DNA from: DASSKW01 sp035690065
GTDB lineage: Bacteria > Pseudomonadota > Gammaproteobacteria > Natronospirales > REEB76
Assembly: GCA_035690065.1 (NCBI GenBank)
Contig: DASSKW010000120.1
Span: forward strand, 1-7,084
Direction: 5' to 3'
Length of the DNA stretch: 7,084 nt
In this document: in pieces, positions 1 through 5,322 of the stretch
Layout of the letters: every line of letters begins with the position of its first letter
Numbering within the stretch: position 1 is the first letter of the stretch
Program-made: the position numbers and the translations under genes
The notes under the pieces: model-generated
Databases searched by the model: none
What the model was told of the DNA's origin: nothing
The model's input: only the letters and a program-made list of their open reading frames with translations

Positions 1-45
1 TCTGCTATCGGTCATGTAATCATCGAGCCGGCAGGATTAGAATGA
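1..45 (+). CDS. possible 3' end of an upstream gene
   Basis: Frame 1 is open from the window edge to a TGA at 43-45 and reads SAIGHVIIEPAGLE. The residues look like an ordinary protein C-terminus, but 14 codons are too few to assign a family or prove coding. The two other plus frames are less protein-like. If real, the gene lies mostly outside the window and runs in the same direction as the barrel gene that follows. It could equally be non-coding. Confidence 0.2.
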   Translation, partial: SAIGHVIIEPAGLE

Positions 46-61
46 GGATAGCCGAACGCAC

Positions 62-69
62 GGGGGGGG
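62..69. repeat. G8 homopolymer tract upstream of the outer-membrane protein gene
   Basis: Eight consecutive G residues lie 83 nt before the preferred start of the barrel gene. A TAGACT hexamer (71-76), a 4/6 match to a -10 box, follows directly, so the tract would fall in the spacer if that hexamer were used. No good -35 is visible at the matching distance. A better -10-like hexamer, TAGAAT (38-43, 5/6), lies further upstream but also lacks a -35. Homopolymer tracts in such places can vary in length by slippage. Whether this one does is not shown by a single sequence. Confidence 0.5.
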
Positions 70-152
70 CTAGACTTTGGTGTCCGTCCATACCGCTCCG
101 CGCTGGCGCCCCGATTGAACCTTGTTAACATGTGTTGGTAAGGATCGATAAC

Positions 153-839
153 GTGACCAGAACATTATTGGCTAGTCTCGTTCTTGCAAGCGCTGTGCTC
201 TGGCTGCCGGTGATAGCGCATGCAGACGACGATAACTCTTATGCCGAATTCGATGCGGGTTCGGCAATTTTCAGTGGGAAGTCTGCTCAGAGCATAGGTT
301 CGCTGATCGGGGCTGGGAACGTCACCACCGGTTCAGGTAGCTCTTTCAGCAATTCCACCGGCTACCGCTTGATCGGGGGGTATCAAATAAATCCCACCTG
401 GGGGGTAGAAGCGAGCTACGTCGATTTGGGGGAATCAGATTTCAGTATCCTGCAGCCGGGCTTCCTCAATGCAGGCAATCCGGATTACACCGGCGGTACC
501 CGAGTGTGGGGATGGGGTGTGGCCGGAACCGGGACTTTGCCGCTGGATGATCACTGGGCGCTGTTTGCACGGCTGGGTGCCATCGATGCTCATGTAAAAT
601 TGTTCTATATCACGAATACCAACCTTGGGATTTTGACAGCCAGCAATTCCAGTGCTGACTGGAAAGCGACACTGGGCGCAGGAGTGAACTGGTCATTTAC
701 GGATGACTGGAGCGTACATTTTGGCTGGGATCATTACCATAAGTTGGGAAATAGCCATACGACTGGTGAAGCGACGGTAAATCTGATCTCCGTTGGCATC
801 GTCTATGCTTTTCCGCTGGCCTACGAATTTGGAGGTTAG
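153..839 (+). CDS. OmpA-like outer-membrane beta-barrel protein
   Basis: Predicted small outer-membrane barrel, about 228 residues. I prefer the GTG at 153 over the in-frame GTG at 132. TAAGGA (139-144) sits 8 nt before 153, and translation from there gives a clean signal peptide: MTR, a hydrophobic core, then AHA before DDDN, with cleavage likely after residue 24. The mature part shows repeated amphipathic segments typical of the eight-stranded OmpA-like barrel family, such as GYQINPTWGVEASYVDLG, a glycine-rich strand before LPLDDHWALFARLG, and TVNLISVGIVYAF near the end. The last strand reaches Phe in YAF, but eight more residues (PLAYEFGG) follow, whereas barrel proteins usually end at that aromatic residue. 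Ligand and role are unknown; it may be structural, a porin-like channel or an adhesin. A small membrane protein follows 68 nt downstream on the same strand. Confidence 0.85.
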   Translation: MTRTLLASLVLASAVLWLPVIAHADDDNSYAEFDAGSAIFSGKSAQSIGSLIGAGNVTTGSGSSFSNSTGYRLIGGYQINPTWGVEASYVDLGESDFSILQPGFLNAGNPDYTGGTRVWGWGVAGTGTLPLDDHWALFARLGAIDAHVKLFYITNTNLGILTASNSSADWKATLGAGVNWSFTDDWSVHFGWDHYHKLGNSHTTGEATVNLISVGIVYAFPLAYEFGG

Positions 840-855
840 TGTTAAACGGCCATTG

Positions 856-882
856 TGACATCTGATTTTAACCAGATTGTCA
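856..882 (+). other. intergenic hairpin between the barrel gene and the small membrane protein gene
   Basis: TGACATCTG pairs with CAGATTGTCA (one bulged T) around the loop ATTTTAAC, giving about nine base pairs. Neither strand has a T-run after the stem, so it is not a standard intrinsic terminator. It may protect the 3' end of the barrel mRNA or be incidental. Confidence 0.35.
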
Positions 883-907
883 AAACCCTTCATGATGGAC
901 TGAGTGT

Positions 908-1291
908 GTGAATATTCCGACTTCTTCGCAACGCGATAAAGATATGCTCCGCTCAGGCTGGAGGACATGGCTGATCTGGGGTATACCGTGGACGCTGATC
1001 GTCGTCGCCCAGTTTGCTGGCAATACAGTGCATACCGCGTTGTGGGTTTCAGGCTTCGGTGCAACCGGTATCATCTGTATGGTAAATGCTCGTCGTTGCG
1101 GGCGGCGCCATTGTTTATATACCGGACCACTCTATCTGATATCAGCATTGGCATCGCTGCTTTACGGCCTGCAATTACTGCCTTTGGGTATCGATGGCTG
1201 GGAGTGGATAATGTACTTCGCCCTGGCTGGGACAATCTTGTTCTGCTGCGTAGTAGAGAATGTTTTCGGTAAATATATATCGATTCGTTGA
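908..1291 (+). CDS. small four-helix membrane protein with NARRCGRRHC motif, function unknown
   Basis: This encodes 127 residues and is mostly hydrophobic. Likely membrane segments are about 19-37, 43-59, 72-92 and 98-119. Between helices two and three lies NARRCGRRHCLYTGP (60-74), a basic loop with Cys64 and Cys69 plus His68. Cys57, Cys113 and Cys114 lie within helices. I recall this NA-x-RCGR-x-HC-x-x-TGP pattern from unnamed proteobacterial membrane proteins, but I know no function. The GTG at 908 is used: GGA at 897-899 is 8 nt upstream, a weak ribosome site. An ATG at 944 (residue 13) would keep all helices. The stop codon lies within the perfect palindrome TTGAGCGCTCAA (1288-1299). The cysteine/histidine loop suggests metal or thiol chemistry at the membrane face, which is inference only. 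Confidence 0.7.
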   Translation: MNIPTSSQRDKDMLRSGWRTWLIWGIPWTLIVVAQFAGNTVHTALWVSGFGATGIICMVNARRCGRRHCLYTGPLYLISALASLLYGLQLLPLGIDGWEWIMYFALAGTILFCCVVENVFGKYISIR

Positions 1292-1311
1292 GCGCTCAAG
1301 AAGCAGTGGAG

Positions 1312-1347
1312 CCATTGGCGTGATCGGAGACGGCGCTGGTTTTATTT
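1312..1347 (+). terminator. probable intrinsic terminator after the small membrane protein gene
   Basis: An imperfect stem (CCA-T-TGGCGT against ACGGCG-C-TGG, with two mismatches and a G-T pair) closes on a loop of about 8 nt and is followed by TTTTATTT. It lies 20 nt past the stop of the membrane protein. The -35 box of the next promoter begins at the end of its T-tract, so one transcript would end where the next promoter starts. The mismatches make it weaker than the terminator at 2691-2718. Confidence 0.4.
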
Positions 1348-1373
1348 GACACGATGCACTCTTTGCATACATT
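1346..1373 (+). promoter_or_regulatory. sigma70-type promoter for the DNA glycosylase gene
   Basis: A perfect TTGACA (1346-1351) is separated by 16 nt from TACATT (1368-1373, 4/6 match to TATAAT). Transcription would start near 1380, giving a leader of about 60 nt before the ATG at 1440. It follows the putative terminator directly, so the glycosylase gene is probably its own transcription unit. No operator-like repeat was noticed. Confidence 0.6.
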
Positions 1374-1439
1374 TTGCGGTGATAGCGGGTGGCTGAATCT
1401 TCCAGGAATGTCATCTGAAGTCAGGGTAAAATTTACACC

Positions 1440-2030
1440 ATGCGTCGTTTACGACACGCCGAGTTACCTGAAGCCACGGAAACGCTTGCGCGGTATCTCG
1501 TCGGTAAAACCCTGGTACGCATCGTACCTGAGGGCCGGCTTGCCGGTCGCATCGTCGAGACCGAGGCCTATCTGCCGAGGGATGCAGCGTGCCATGCCTA
1601 CGGTGGATTGACGCAGCGCAACCGGGCGCTGTTCATGGCGCACGGCCATGTTTACGTGTATTTCATCTACGGTAATCATTTCATGCTGAATGTGTCGAGC
1701 GAGGCTGAAGGTGTGGGGGCGGGCGTGTTGTTGCGCGCGGTTGAGCCTATCGAAGGGATCGCCTTGATGCAAAAATATCGCGGCATCACGCGCTTGCGTG
1801 AATTGGCTAACGGACCGGGCAAACTGGCGCAGGCGTTCAGGATAGACATGCGACTTTACGGTCATGATTATTGTGCTGGTGCTCCACTGTGGTTCGCAGA
1901 TACAGTAGAGCCGGTAAGACGCATCGGCAAGAGCCGCCGTATCGGCATCAACAAGAACGCCCATCGTCTGCTGCGATTCTACGAACGGGGCAATCCATTC
2001 GTGAGTGGACCGAAGAGTTTGCGTAATTGA
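1440..2030 (+). CDS. 3-methyladenine DNA glycosylase, AAG/MPG family
   Basis: Base-excision repair enzyme that hydrolyses the N-glycosidic bond of alkylated or deaminated purines such as 3-methyladenine and hypoxanthine, leaving an abasic site. At 196 residues it has the usual bacterial length for this single-domain family. Key residues of human AAG can be matched by eye: ETEAY gives Glu42 (general base, human Glu125) and Tyr44 (Tyr127); His52 matches His136; YVYFIYG gives Tyr74 (Tyr159, the intercalating region); Asn84 matches Asn169; LLRAVEP gives Arg99 (Arg182). GPGKLAQAF (about 126-134) is also family-typical. The ATG start lies 13 nt after AGGG (1423-1426), a rather long spacing, but the N-terminus ELPEATETLARYLVGKTL is as expected. 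The set of active-site residues looks complete. It is a single gene behind its own promoter, convergent with the next gene, and unrelated in family to AlkA and Tag. Confidence 0.93.
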   Translation: MRRLRHAELPEATETLARYLVGKTLVRIVPEGRLAGRIVETEAYLPRDAACHAYGGLTQRNRALFMAHGHVYVYFIYGNHFMLNVSSEAEGVGAGVLLRAVEPIEGIALMQKYRGITRLRELANGPGKLAQAFRIDMRLYGHDYCAGAPLWFADTVEPVRRIGKSRRIGINKNAHRLLRFYERGNPFVSGPKSLRN

Positions 2031-2118
2031 TTTGTCATTTCAGCATAAACGGTGATCTATCCGAATCGATGTAATGAATATCCGCTTGCACGAATGTGGC
2101 AGATATATCCGCTTTTAC

Positions 2119-2331
2119 TCAGCAGCAGTTGCTGGCTTGTTGTTTTGGCGGACACGGTACCGAACCGTACGAACAGAACACGCAGCAATCGCCGGGCTGC
2201 GGTTTCAGCAAGCTGTGGCAACCGAGGCATTCGAAGAGATACTGGCAGGCATCAGTGGGCATGATCTCAGTGTGCTGGTGACCGCACTGAGGACAGGTCA
2301 ATATGGATTCGAGACGGGGTGTGCTGTTCAT
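2119..2331 (-). CDS. GDCCVxC-family small cysteine-rich protein
   Basis: A 70-residue cytosolic protein with 11 cysteines. CPQC (13-16), Cys29, CLGC (35-38), GDCCVFC (47-53), Cys60 and a terminal CC (69-70) are present. The paired CxxC knuckles resemble a zinc ribbon. The hallmark GDCCVFCSYGSVPCPP (47-62) is, from memory, that of the GDCCVxC family, in which some members carry selenocysteine. Here both central positions use TGC, so this is the all-cysteine form. On the minus strand AAGG lies 6 nt before the ATG, supporting the start. Plus-strand frames over the same stretch (2052-2264, 2074-2367) look random. The gene converges on the glycosylase gene with an 88-nt gap and no clear terminator between them. 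Function is not established; metal binding or thiol redox are plausible inferences from the residues. Confidence 0.85.
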   Translation of the reverse strand: MNSTPRLESILTCPQCGHQHTEIMPTDACQYLFECLGCHSLLKPQPGDCCVFCSYGSVPCPPKQQASNCC

Positions 2332-2607
2332 GATCGGCCTTGGTTCGATGCTTGTTGGACAGTGTGAGCCAGACTGGCCGGGTTTTACAAATTCTTACAT
2401 TCCTGAAACACATTGGCGGACTGCCTTGGGCTAGCATTTATCCCGCTGACGCTTATCGAGAGAGTGTGTAGCACAATCTTCGTGTCGGTATCAGATTTGG
2501 TCCGGTGAGTGTTCCGGGATGTCTCCTCCCGGTATACCGATGCAGAGACTGTAGTCATGTGTTTGTTCATCCGCAGAGCCCGGATGTGCAGGCGAATGGC
2601 GTGTGAG
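2332..2607. other. intergenic stretch without a convincing gene; two hairpins
   Basis: Minus-strand frames here (within 2385-2651 and 2491-2733) have no recognisable domain, motif or ribosome site, and I read them as chance. Two local hairpins each have six base pairs and a 7-nt loop: CCGGGA/TCCCGG (2514-2532, loop TGTCTCC) and CATCCG/CGGATG (2568-2586, loop CAGAGCC). The first overlaps CTCCTCCC (2523-2530), which is complementary to a Shine-Dalgarno core. No strong promoter was found. Weak options are TTGGCG (2413-2418) with a poor -10, and TATCAG (2489-2494, 4/6) with a poor -35. The promoter of the minus-strand cysteine-rich gene should lie in about 2340-2400, but no clear boxes are seen. 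Confidence 0.4.
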
Positions 2608-2718
2608 ATCGGCTGTCGCCCCGACAGTCGATGAACCATCGACTTCCCCAAGCCGATGGTAGCCCGGGGTTCCCCTTTCCCCGGCAGTTGGCGCCCACTG
2701 CAAAGTGGGCGCTTTTTT
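2608..2718 (+). ncRNA. candidate structured small RNA, class unknown
   Basis: About 110 nt fold into a compact series ending in an intrinsic terminator. An outer stem ATCGGC/GCCGAT (2608-2613 with 2652-2657) encloses two hairpins that abut it and each other with no spare nucleotides: TGTCG-CCC-CGACA (2614-2626) and GTCGATG-AAC-CATCGAC (2627-2643). TTCCCCAA (2644-2651) is the only unpaired linker, forming a three-way junction. A further hairpin CCGGGG/CCCCGG (2664-2684) has the loop TTCCCCTTT. The terminator stem follows. No plus-strand gene lies upstream or within, and the downstream gene is on the other strand, so the terminator otherwise has no purpose. The 5' end is not fixed and could extend upstream to about 2510. 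It does not match my recall of 6S, SRP, tmRNA or RNase P RNAs, or of common riboswitch cores. The repeated exposed TTCCCC could pair with Shine-Dalgarno sequences of target mRNAs, which is speculation. Confidence 0.45.
2691..2718 (+). terminator. strong intrinsic terminator, plus strand
   Basis: A perfect nine-pair stem GCGCCCACT/AGTGGGCGC closes on a GCAA tetraloop and is followed by six T residues (2713-2718). On the minus strand the stem is followed by CAACTGCC, not a T-run, so it works only for rightward transcripts. It lies 11 nt before the stop of the minus-strand propeller gene and so does not efficiently end that transcript. Confidence 0.85.
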
Positions 2719-2729
2719 ATGGCGCTGCC

Positions 2730-3770
2730 TCAATGTATTTCAGGATCCTTGTACGCAAGGACTCCACCTCCGTGCGGATTACACACATATATGTGGCCCT
2801 GATTATCGGCAGCCACGCAGTGCGCATGTTCCGCAGTCGGATAGGTAGCCAGCGGTGTGAGTGAATTCGATGGCGTGACATCGAAGATCGTCAGGGTGGC
2901 GCTTTTGGAGCCGGGCACATACAGATGATGCAGTATGGGGCTGTAGGCGATGATATCGATACCTTCGCCGGATTTTGTATGTGCCAGCACTTTGCCGTCA
3001 GCCTTCAGCGATAGCACGCTGATGGCGCCTTCCTTGCAGGCGACGAACAGTCGCGCGTGCGCCGCATCCATGGCCAGGCCGCGACTACCCTCACAACCGT
3101 TTGACCATTCGCTGACAATCTGATGCGTGGCGGTATCGATGACTACAGTTTTTGTCTTCCACAAGTTGGCATAGGCGCGATGATGTGCGGAATCAAACAC
3201 CAGTGATTCGGGTCCGCCCGGGATCGAGATCTTTGCTTTGGGTGTCAGCATCGGTTTCGCATGGGCGTTGAAGCTGAAGACTTCGATCTGTGCTGCTTCC
3301 GGTTCTGTCACCCAGAGTTCATGTTGTTCAGCGAGATAACGCACGTAATCGGAACCACTGGCCAGCGCCGCGCGCGCCAGCACGCGCTTGTGCGCCGGGT
3401 CCACGATGGCGATTGACTTGTCGGTGTGGTCGCTGGCGAACAGCAGATCGGCACCGTAGGCCGCAGAACTGGTACCTTGATCGCGACCGTGCGGTTTGAC
3501 AGCTTGCGGTGCGATGTCGGGAATCAGGGTGAGTGCGTTGTTGTCAGGATCTATCAATACCAATGTGCCGGTCTGCCCAGCGGGCACCACGACACGATGC
3601 AATCCTGGCAGGTAAGCCATATCGTCGAGGCCAAGACCGTGTTCACCGCCGGGCAGGGTGATGGCGATGGGTTTGGTAATCGGAGCACGGGCTGCCGCAG
3701 TATCCGGCAACGTTATAGAGGCGAGCAACGCGATCGATATCAACCCGACTGATTTCGTAAATGTCTGCAT
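2730..3770 (-). CDS. exported YncE-like seven-bladed beta-propeller protein
   Basis: Predicted periplasmic protein, 346 residues from the chosen ATG at 3770. The frame is open from a TTG at 3785 with another ATG at 3776, but GAGGAG sits 7 nt before 3770 and too close to 3776. This start gives a signal peptide MQTFTKSVGLISIALL...TAAA, with cleavage likely near residue 27. The rest is repeated beta-strand units of the YVTN/YncE type. I count seven blade-like repeats, including VVVPAGQTGTLVLIDPD, LLFASDHTDKSIAIVDP, LWVTEPEAAQIEVFSF, RAYANLWKTKTVVIDT, RLFVACKEGAISVLSL, HLYVPGSKSATLTIFDV and HIYVCNPHGGGVLAYKD. No CxxCH haem motif is present. Propellers of this kind bind ligands or proteins, and some relatives are lactonases, but no catalytic set was recognised. 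The gene follows the transporter by 33 nt, suggesting one operon. No leftward terminator is evident. Confidence 0.85.
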   Translation of the reverse strand: MQTFTKSVGLISIALLASITLPDTAAARAPITKPIAITLPGGEHGLGLDDMAYLPGLHRVVVPAGQTGTLVLIDPDNNALTLIPDIAPQAVKPHGRDQGTSSAAYGADLLFASDHTDKSIAIVDPAHKRVLARAALASGSDYVRYLAEQHELWVTEPEAAQIEVFSFNAHAKPMLTPKAKISIPGGPESLVFDSAHHRAYANLWKTKTVVIDTATHQIVSEWSNGCEGSRGLAMDAAHARLFVACKEGAISVLSLKADGKVLAHTKSGEGIDIIAYSPILHHLYVPGSKSATLTIFDVTPSNSLTPLATYPTAEHAHCVAADNQGHIYVCNPHGGGVLAYKDPEIH

Positions 3771-3803
3771 GCTCATGCTCCTCAAGAATGATAGATCAAC
3801 CGT

Positions 3804-5168
3804 TCAAGTAATGTCCGACACCAAAGCCTGTTGTAGAGGCTTCTGCATGGTCTCTTCGCCCAGCCAGGCGGAGATGGCTGCGCCAGCGATCGCGACGAGT
3901 GCGAACAATAGCATCAACCCGGCGTTACCGATGCGGTCCTGTATCGCCGGCAGCAGGAACACCGCCAGCAAGGCGCCGACGCGGGATACGGCAGTAGCGA
4001 TCCCGTGCGCCGAGGCGCGCAGATCGGTGGGAAACAATTCCACCGGGAACAGCCAGCAGGTGTTGCCGGGACCGTAACTGTTGGCGATCTGCCAGAACAG
4101 TAATCCGAAGATCAGGATCGCGAGCGGCGGTTCGCCGCGTAATGCGAACACTCCGATCAGGGCCAGACCGATAGCATCGCCGATGAAACCGCGTACCTGG
4201 GCCTTGAGGCGGCCACTGCGATCCACCGTGAACGCCAGCAGGGCAGTGCCGATCAACGACACGATGTCGAGCACGGTGTTGCCGATCACGGATTGCACTT
4301 TGCCGTGCAAGCCGAGTTGCATGAGCAGCAACGGTGCGTAGATGCCGAAGCTGTAACTCATCACGTCCACCAGGAACCATGGCACGGTGATGAAGAAGGT
4401 GCGGCGCAGGTACGGGGGTCTGAACAGCGTGCGCCACGGCGCTATCGGCTGCACACTTTGTTGTGATTCGGCAGCGAGCAGCGCATGCCGTTCCGCTGAC
4501 GTGAGCGAAGGATCCAGCTCGCCCAGCACGCGGACAGCGTCTGCGATACGACCGCGGCGCAGATACCAGCGCGGCGATTCCGGCAGGTTGTTGCGTAACC
4601 ACAATACTGCGAAGGCTGGCAGGGCGCCGGAGGCGAGCATGATGCGCCAGGCGTGCTCGCCGAACGGCAATAGCGCGAGACCGACCGCACTCGAGACGGC
4701 GGCGCCGCCCATCCACAACGCGAATACCCAGATGCTGATGCGGCCACGCTGTGCGCGCGGCAGAAATTCCACCAGATAGGTCGCAGACAGTGGGTAATCC
4801 GCGCCGACGCCGATGCCGAGGATGAAGCGCATCGCCACCAGCGATGCCAGATCCCAGGCAAAACCCGAGGCGAGTGCCGCAATCAGGAAGGTAGCGATGT
4901 CGAGCAGGTAGATCGCCTTGCGCCCGTAACGGTCGGCGAGGGGGCCGCCCAGCAGGCTTCCCAGGAATGCACCGGCCAGCGCGGCAGCGCCCAGCAGTCC
5001 GGTCTGGAACGGGCCCAGTTGCCATTGGGGTTTGAGCAGGATCAGGGCGACAGCGATGATCGACAGGTCGTAGCCATCGAGAAAGATGCCCAGCCCCGCT
5101 GCCCAGGCGGAGCGCCGGTGCAGGGGCCCGATAGGGGCCTGATCCAGCCGTTCCAGGATTGCACTCAT
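3804..5168 (-). CDS. MFS transporter, sugar-porter-like (PHS/NaiP-like)
   Basis: Inner-membrane secondary transporter of 454 residues, the usual length for a 12-helix MFS protein. Visible signatures: DGYDL in helix 1 (Asp31 and Asp34); the loop 2-3 motif GGPLADRYGRK (74-84); RFILGIGVGADYPLSATYLVEFLP (114-137), with the DYPLS form seen in PHS-type phosphate symporters and niacin-type carriers; PESPRWYLRRGR (196-207) opening the central loop; SYGPGNTCWLFP (364-375); and ELFPTDLRASAHG (377-389). A hydrophilic loop of about 60 residues separates the two six-helix halves. On the minus strand GAGG lies 6 nt before the ATG. These features place it in the sugar-porter/PHS/AAHS area, probably proton-coupled uptake. 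The substrate (organic acid, aromatic acid, phosphate or other) cannot be told from sequence. It is the first gene of a leftward pair with the exported propeller. Confidence 0.9.
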   Translation of the reverse strand: MSAILERLDQAPIGPLHRRSAWAAGLGIFLDGYDLSIIAVALILLKPQWQLGPFQTGLLGAAALAGAFLGSLLGGPLADRYGRKAIYLLDIATFLIAALASGFAWDLASLVAMRFILGIGVGADYPLSATYLVEFLPRAQRGRISIWVFALWMGGAAVSSAVGLALLPFGEHAWRIMLASGALPAFAVLWLRNNLPESPRWYLRRGRIADAVRVLGELDPSLTSAERHALLAAESQQSVQPIAPWRTLFRPPYLRRTFFITVPWFLVDVMSYSFGIYAPLLLMQLGLHGKVQSVIGNTVLDIVSLIGTALLAFTVDRSGRLKAQVRGFIGDAIGLALIGVFALRGEPPLAILIFGLLFWQIANSYGPGNTCWLFPVELFPTDLRASAHGIATAVSRVGALLAVFLLPAIQDRIGNAGLMLLFALVAIAGAAISAWLGEETMQKPLQQALVSDIT

Positions 5169-5290
5169 GCTTGGCCTCGTTAGCAGGCCGTCTTTGAGAC
5201 GTGCACTGCTTCACAGACATGTGCTGTTACCGAGAGGAGCCTAAAGGGCTCAGGCCATGCGGGGCAAGCTCCGGCAGCCGGTCTGGCTAG

Positions 5291-5319
5291 TTGACTCTTG
5301 GGAACGTTTCCCCAATTAT
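5291..5319 (+). promoter_or_regulatory. sigma70-type promoter for the sensor kinase operon with inverted repeat in spacer
   Basis: TTGACT (5291-5296, 5/6 match) and AATTAT (5314-5319, 4/6 match) are separated by 17 nt. The start site would be near 5326, leaving a leader of about 150 nt. TTGGGAACGTTTCCCCAA (5298-5315), a near-palindrome around AACGTT, fills the spacer and touches the -10. This is a standard place for an operator, but no regulator can be named. It could also form a weak hairpin if transcribed from further upstream. Confidence 0.5.
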
Positions 5320-5322
5320 CGA

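Noticed and set aside
1427..1432. TAAAAT just before the glycosylase ATG as a -10 box
   Set aside because: No -35 lies at the right distance, and transcription would start at the ATG. The TTGACA/TACATT pair upstream is better.
1464..1964. A 166-codon minus-strand frame opposite the glycosylase
   Set aside because: It has no recognisable motif, and the plus strand carries the complete AAG active-site set.
2078..2114. Direct repeat ATATCCGCTT (2078-2087 and 2105-2114, 27 nt apart)
   Set aside because: Only two short copies in a small intergenic gap, with no flanking structure or third copy. Probably chance.
2052..2367. Plus-strand frames opposite the cysteine-rich gene
   Set aside because: The minus-strand frame matches the GDCCVxC family with a good ribosome site; the plus frames look random.
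2400..2720. Known riboswitch or housekeeping RNA in the gap
   Set aside because: Looked by eye for cobalamin, TPP, glycine, c-di-GMP, fluoride, manganese and guanidine cores, and for 6S, SRP, tmRNA, RNase P and tRNA-Sec features on both strands. None fitted, though a covariance search would be decisive.
2385..2733. Two minus-strand frames (88 and 80 codons) in the gene-free gap
   Set aside because: They have low-complexity polar composition and no motif, and they overlap strong RNA hairpins and the rightward terminator.
3925..5220. A 431-codon minus-strand frame overlapping the transporter
   Set aside because: It lies in another frame of the MFS gene and is rich in Arg, Pro and His with no domain, as expected of a GC-rich shadow frame. 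The MFS frame has clear family motifs.
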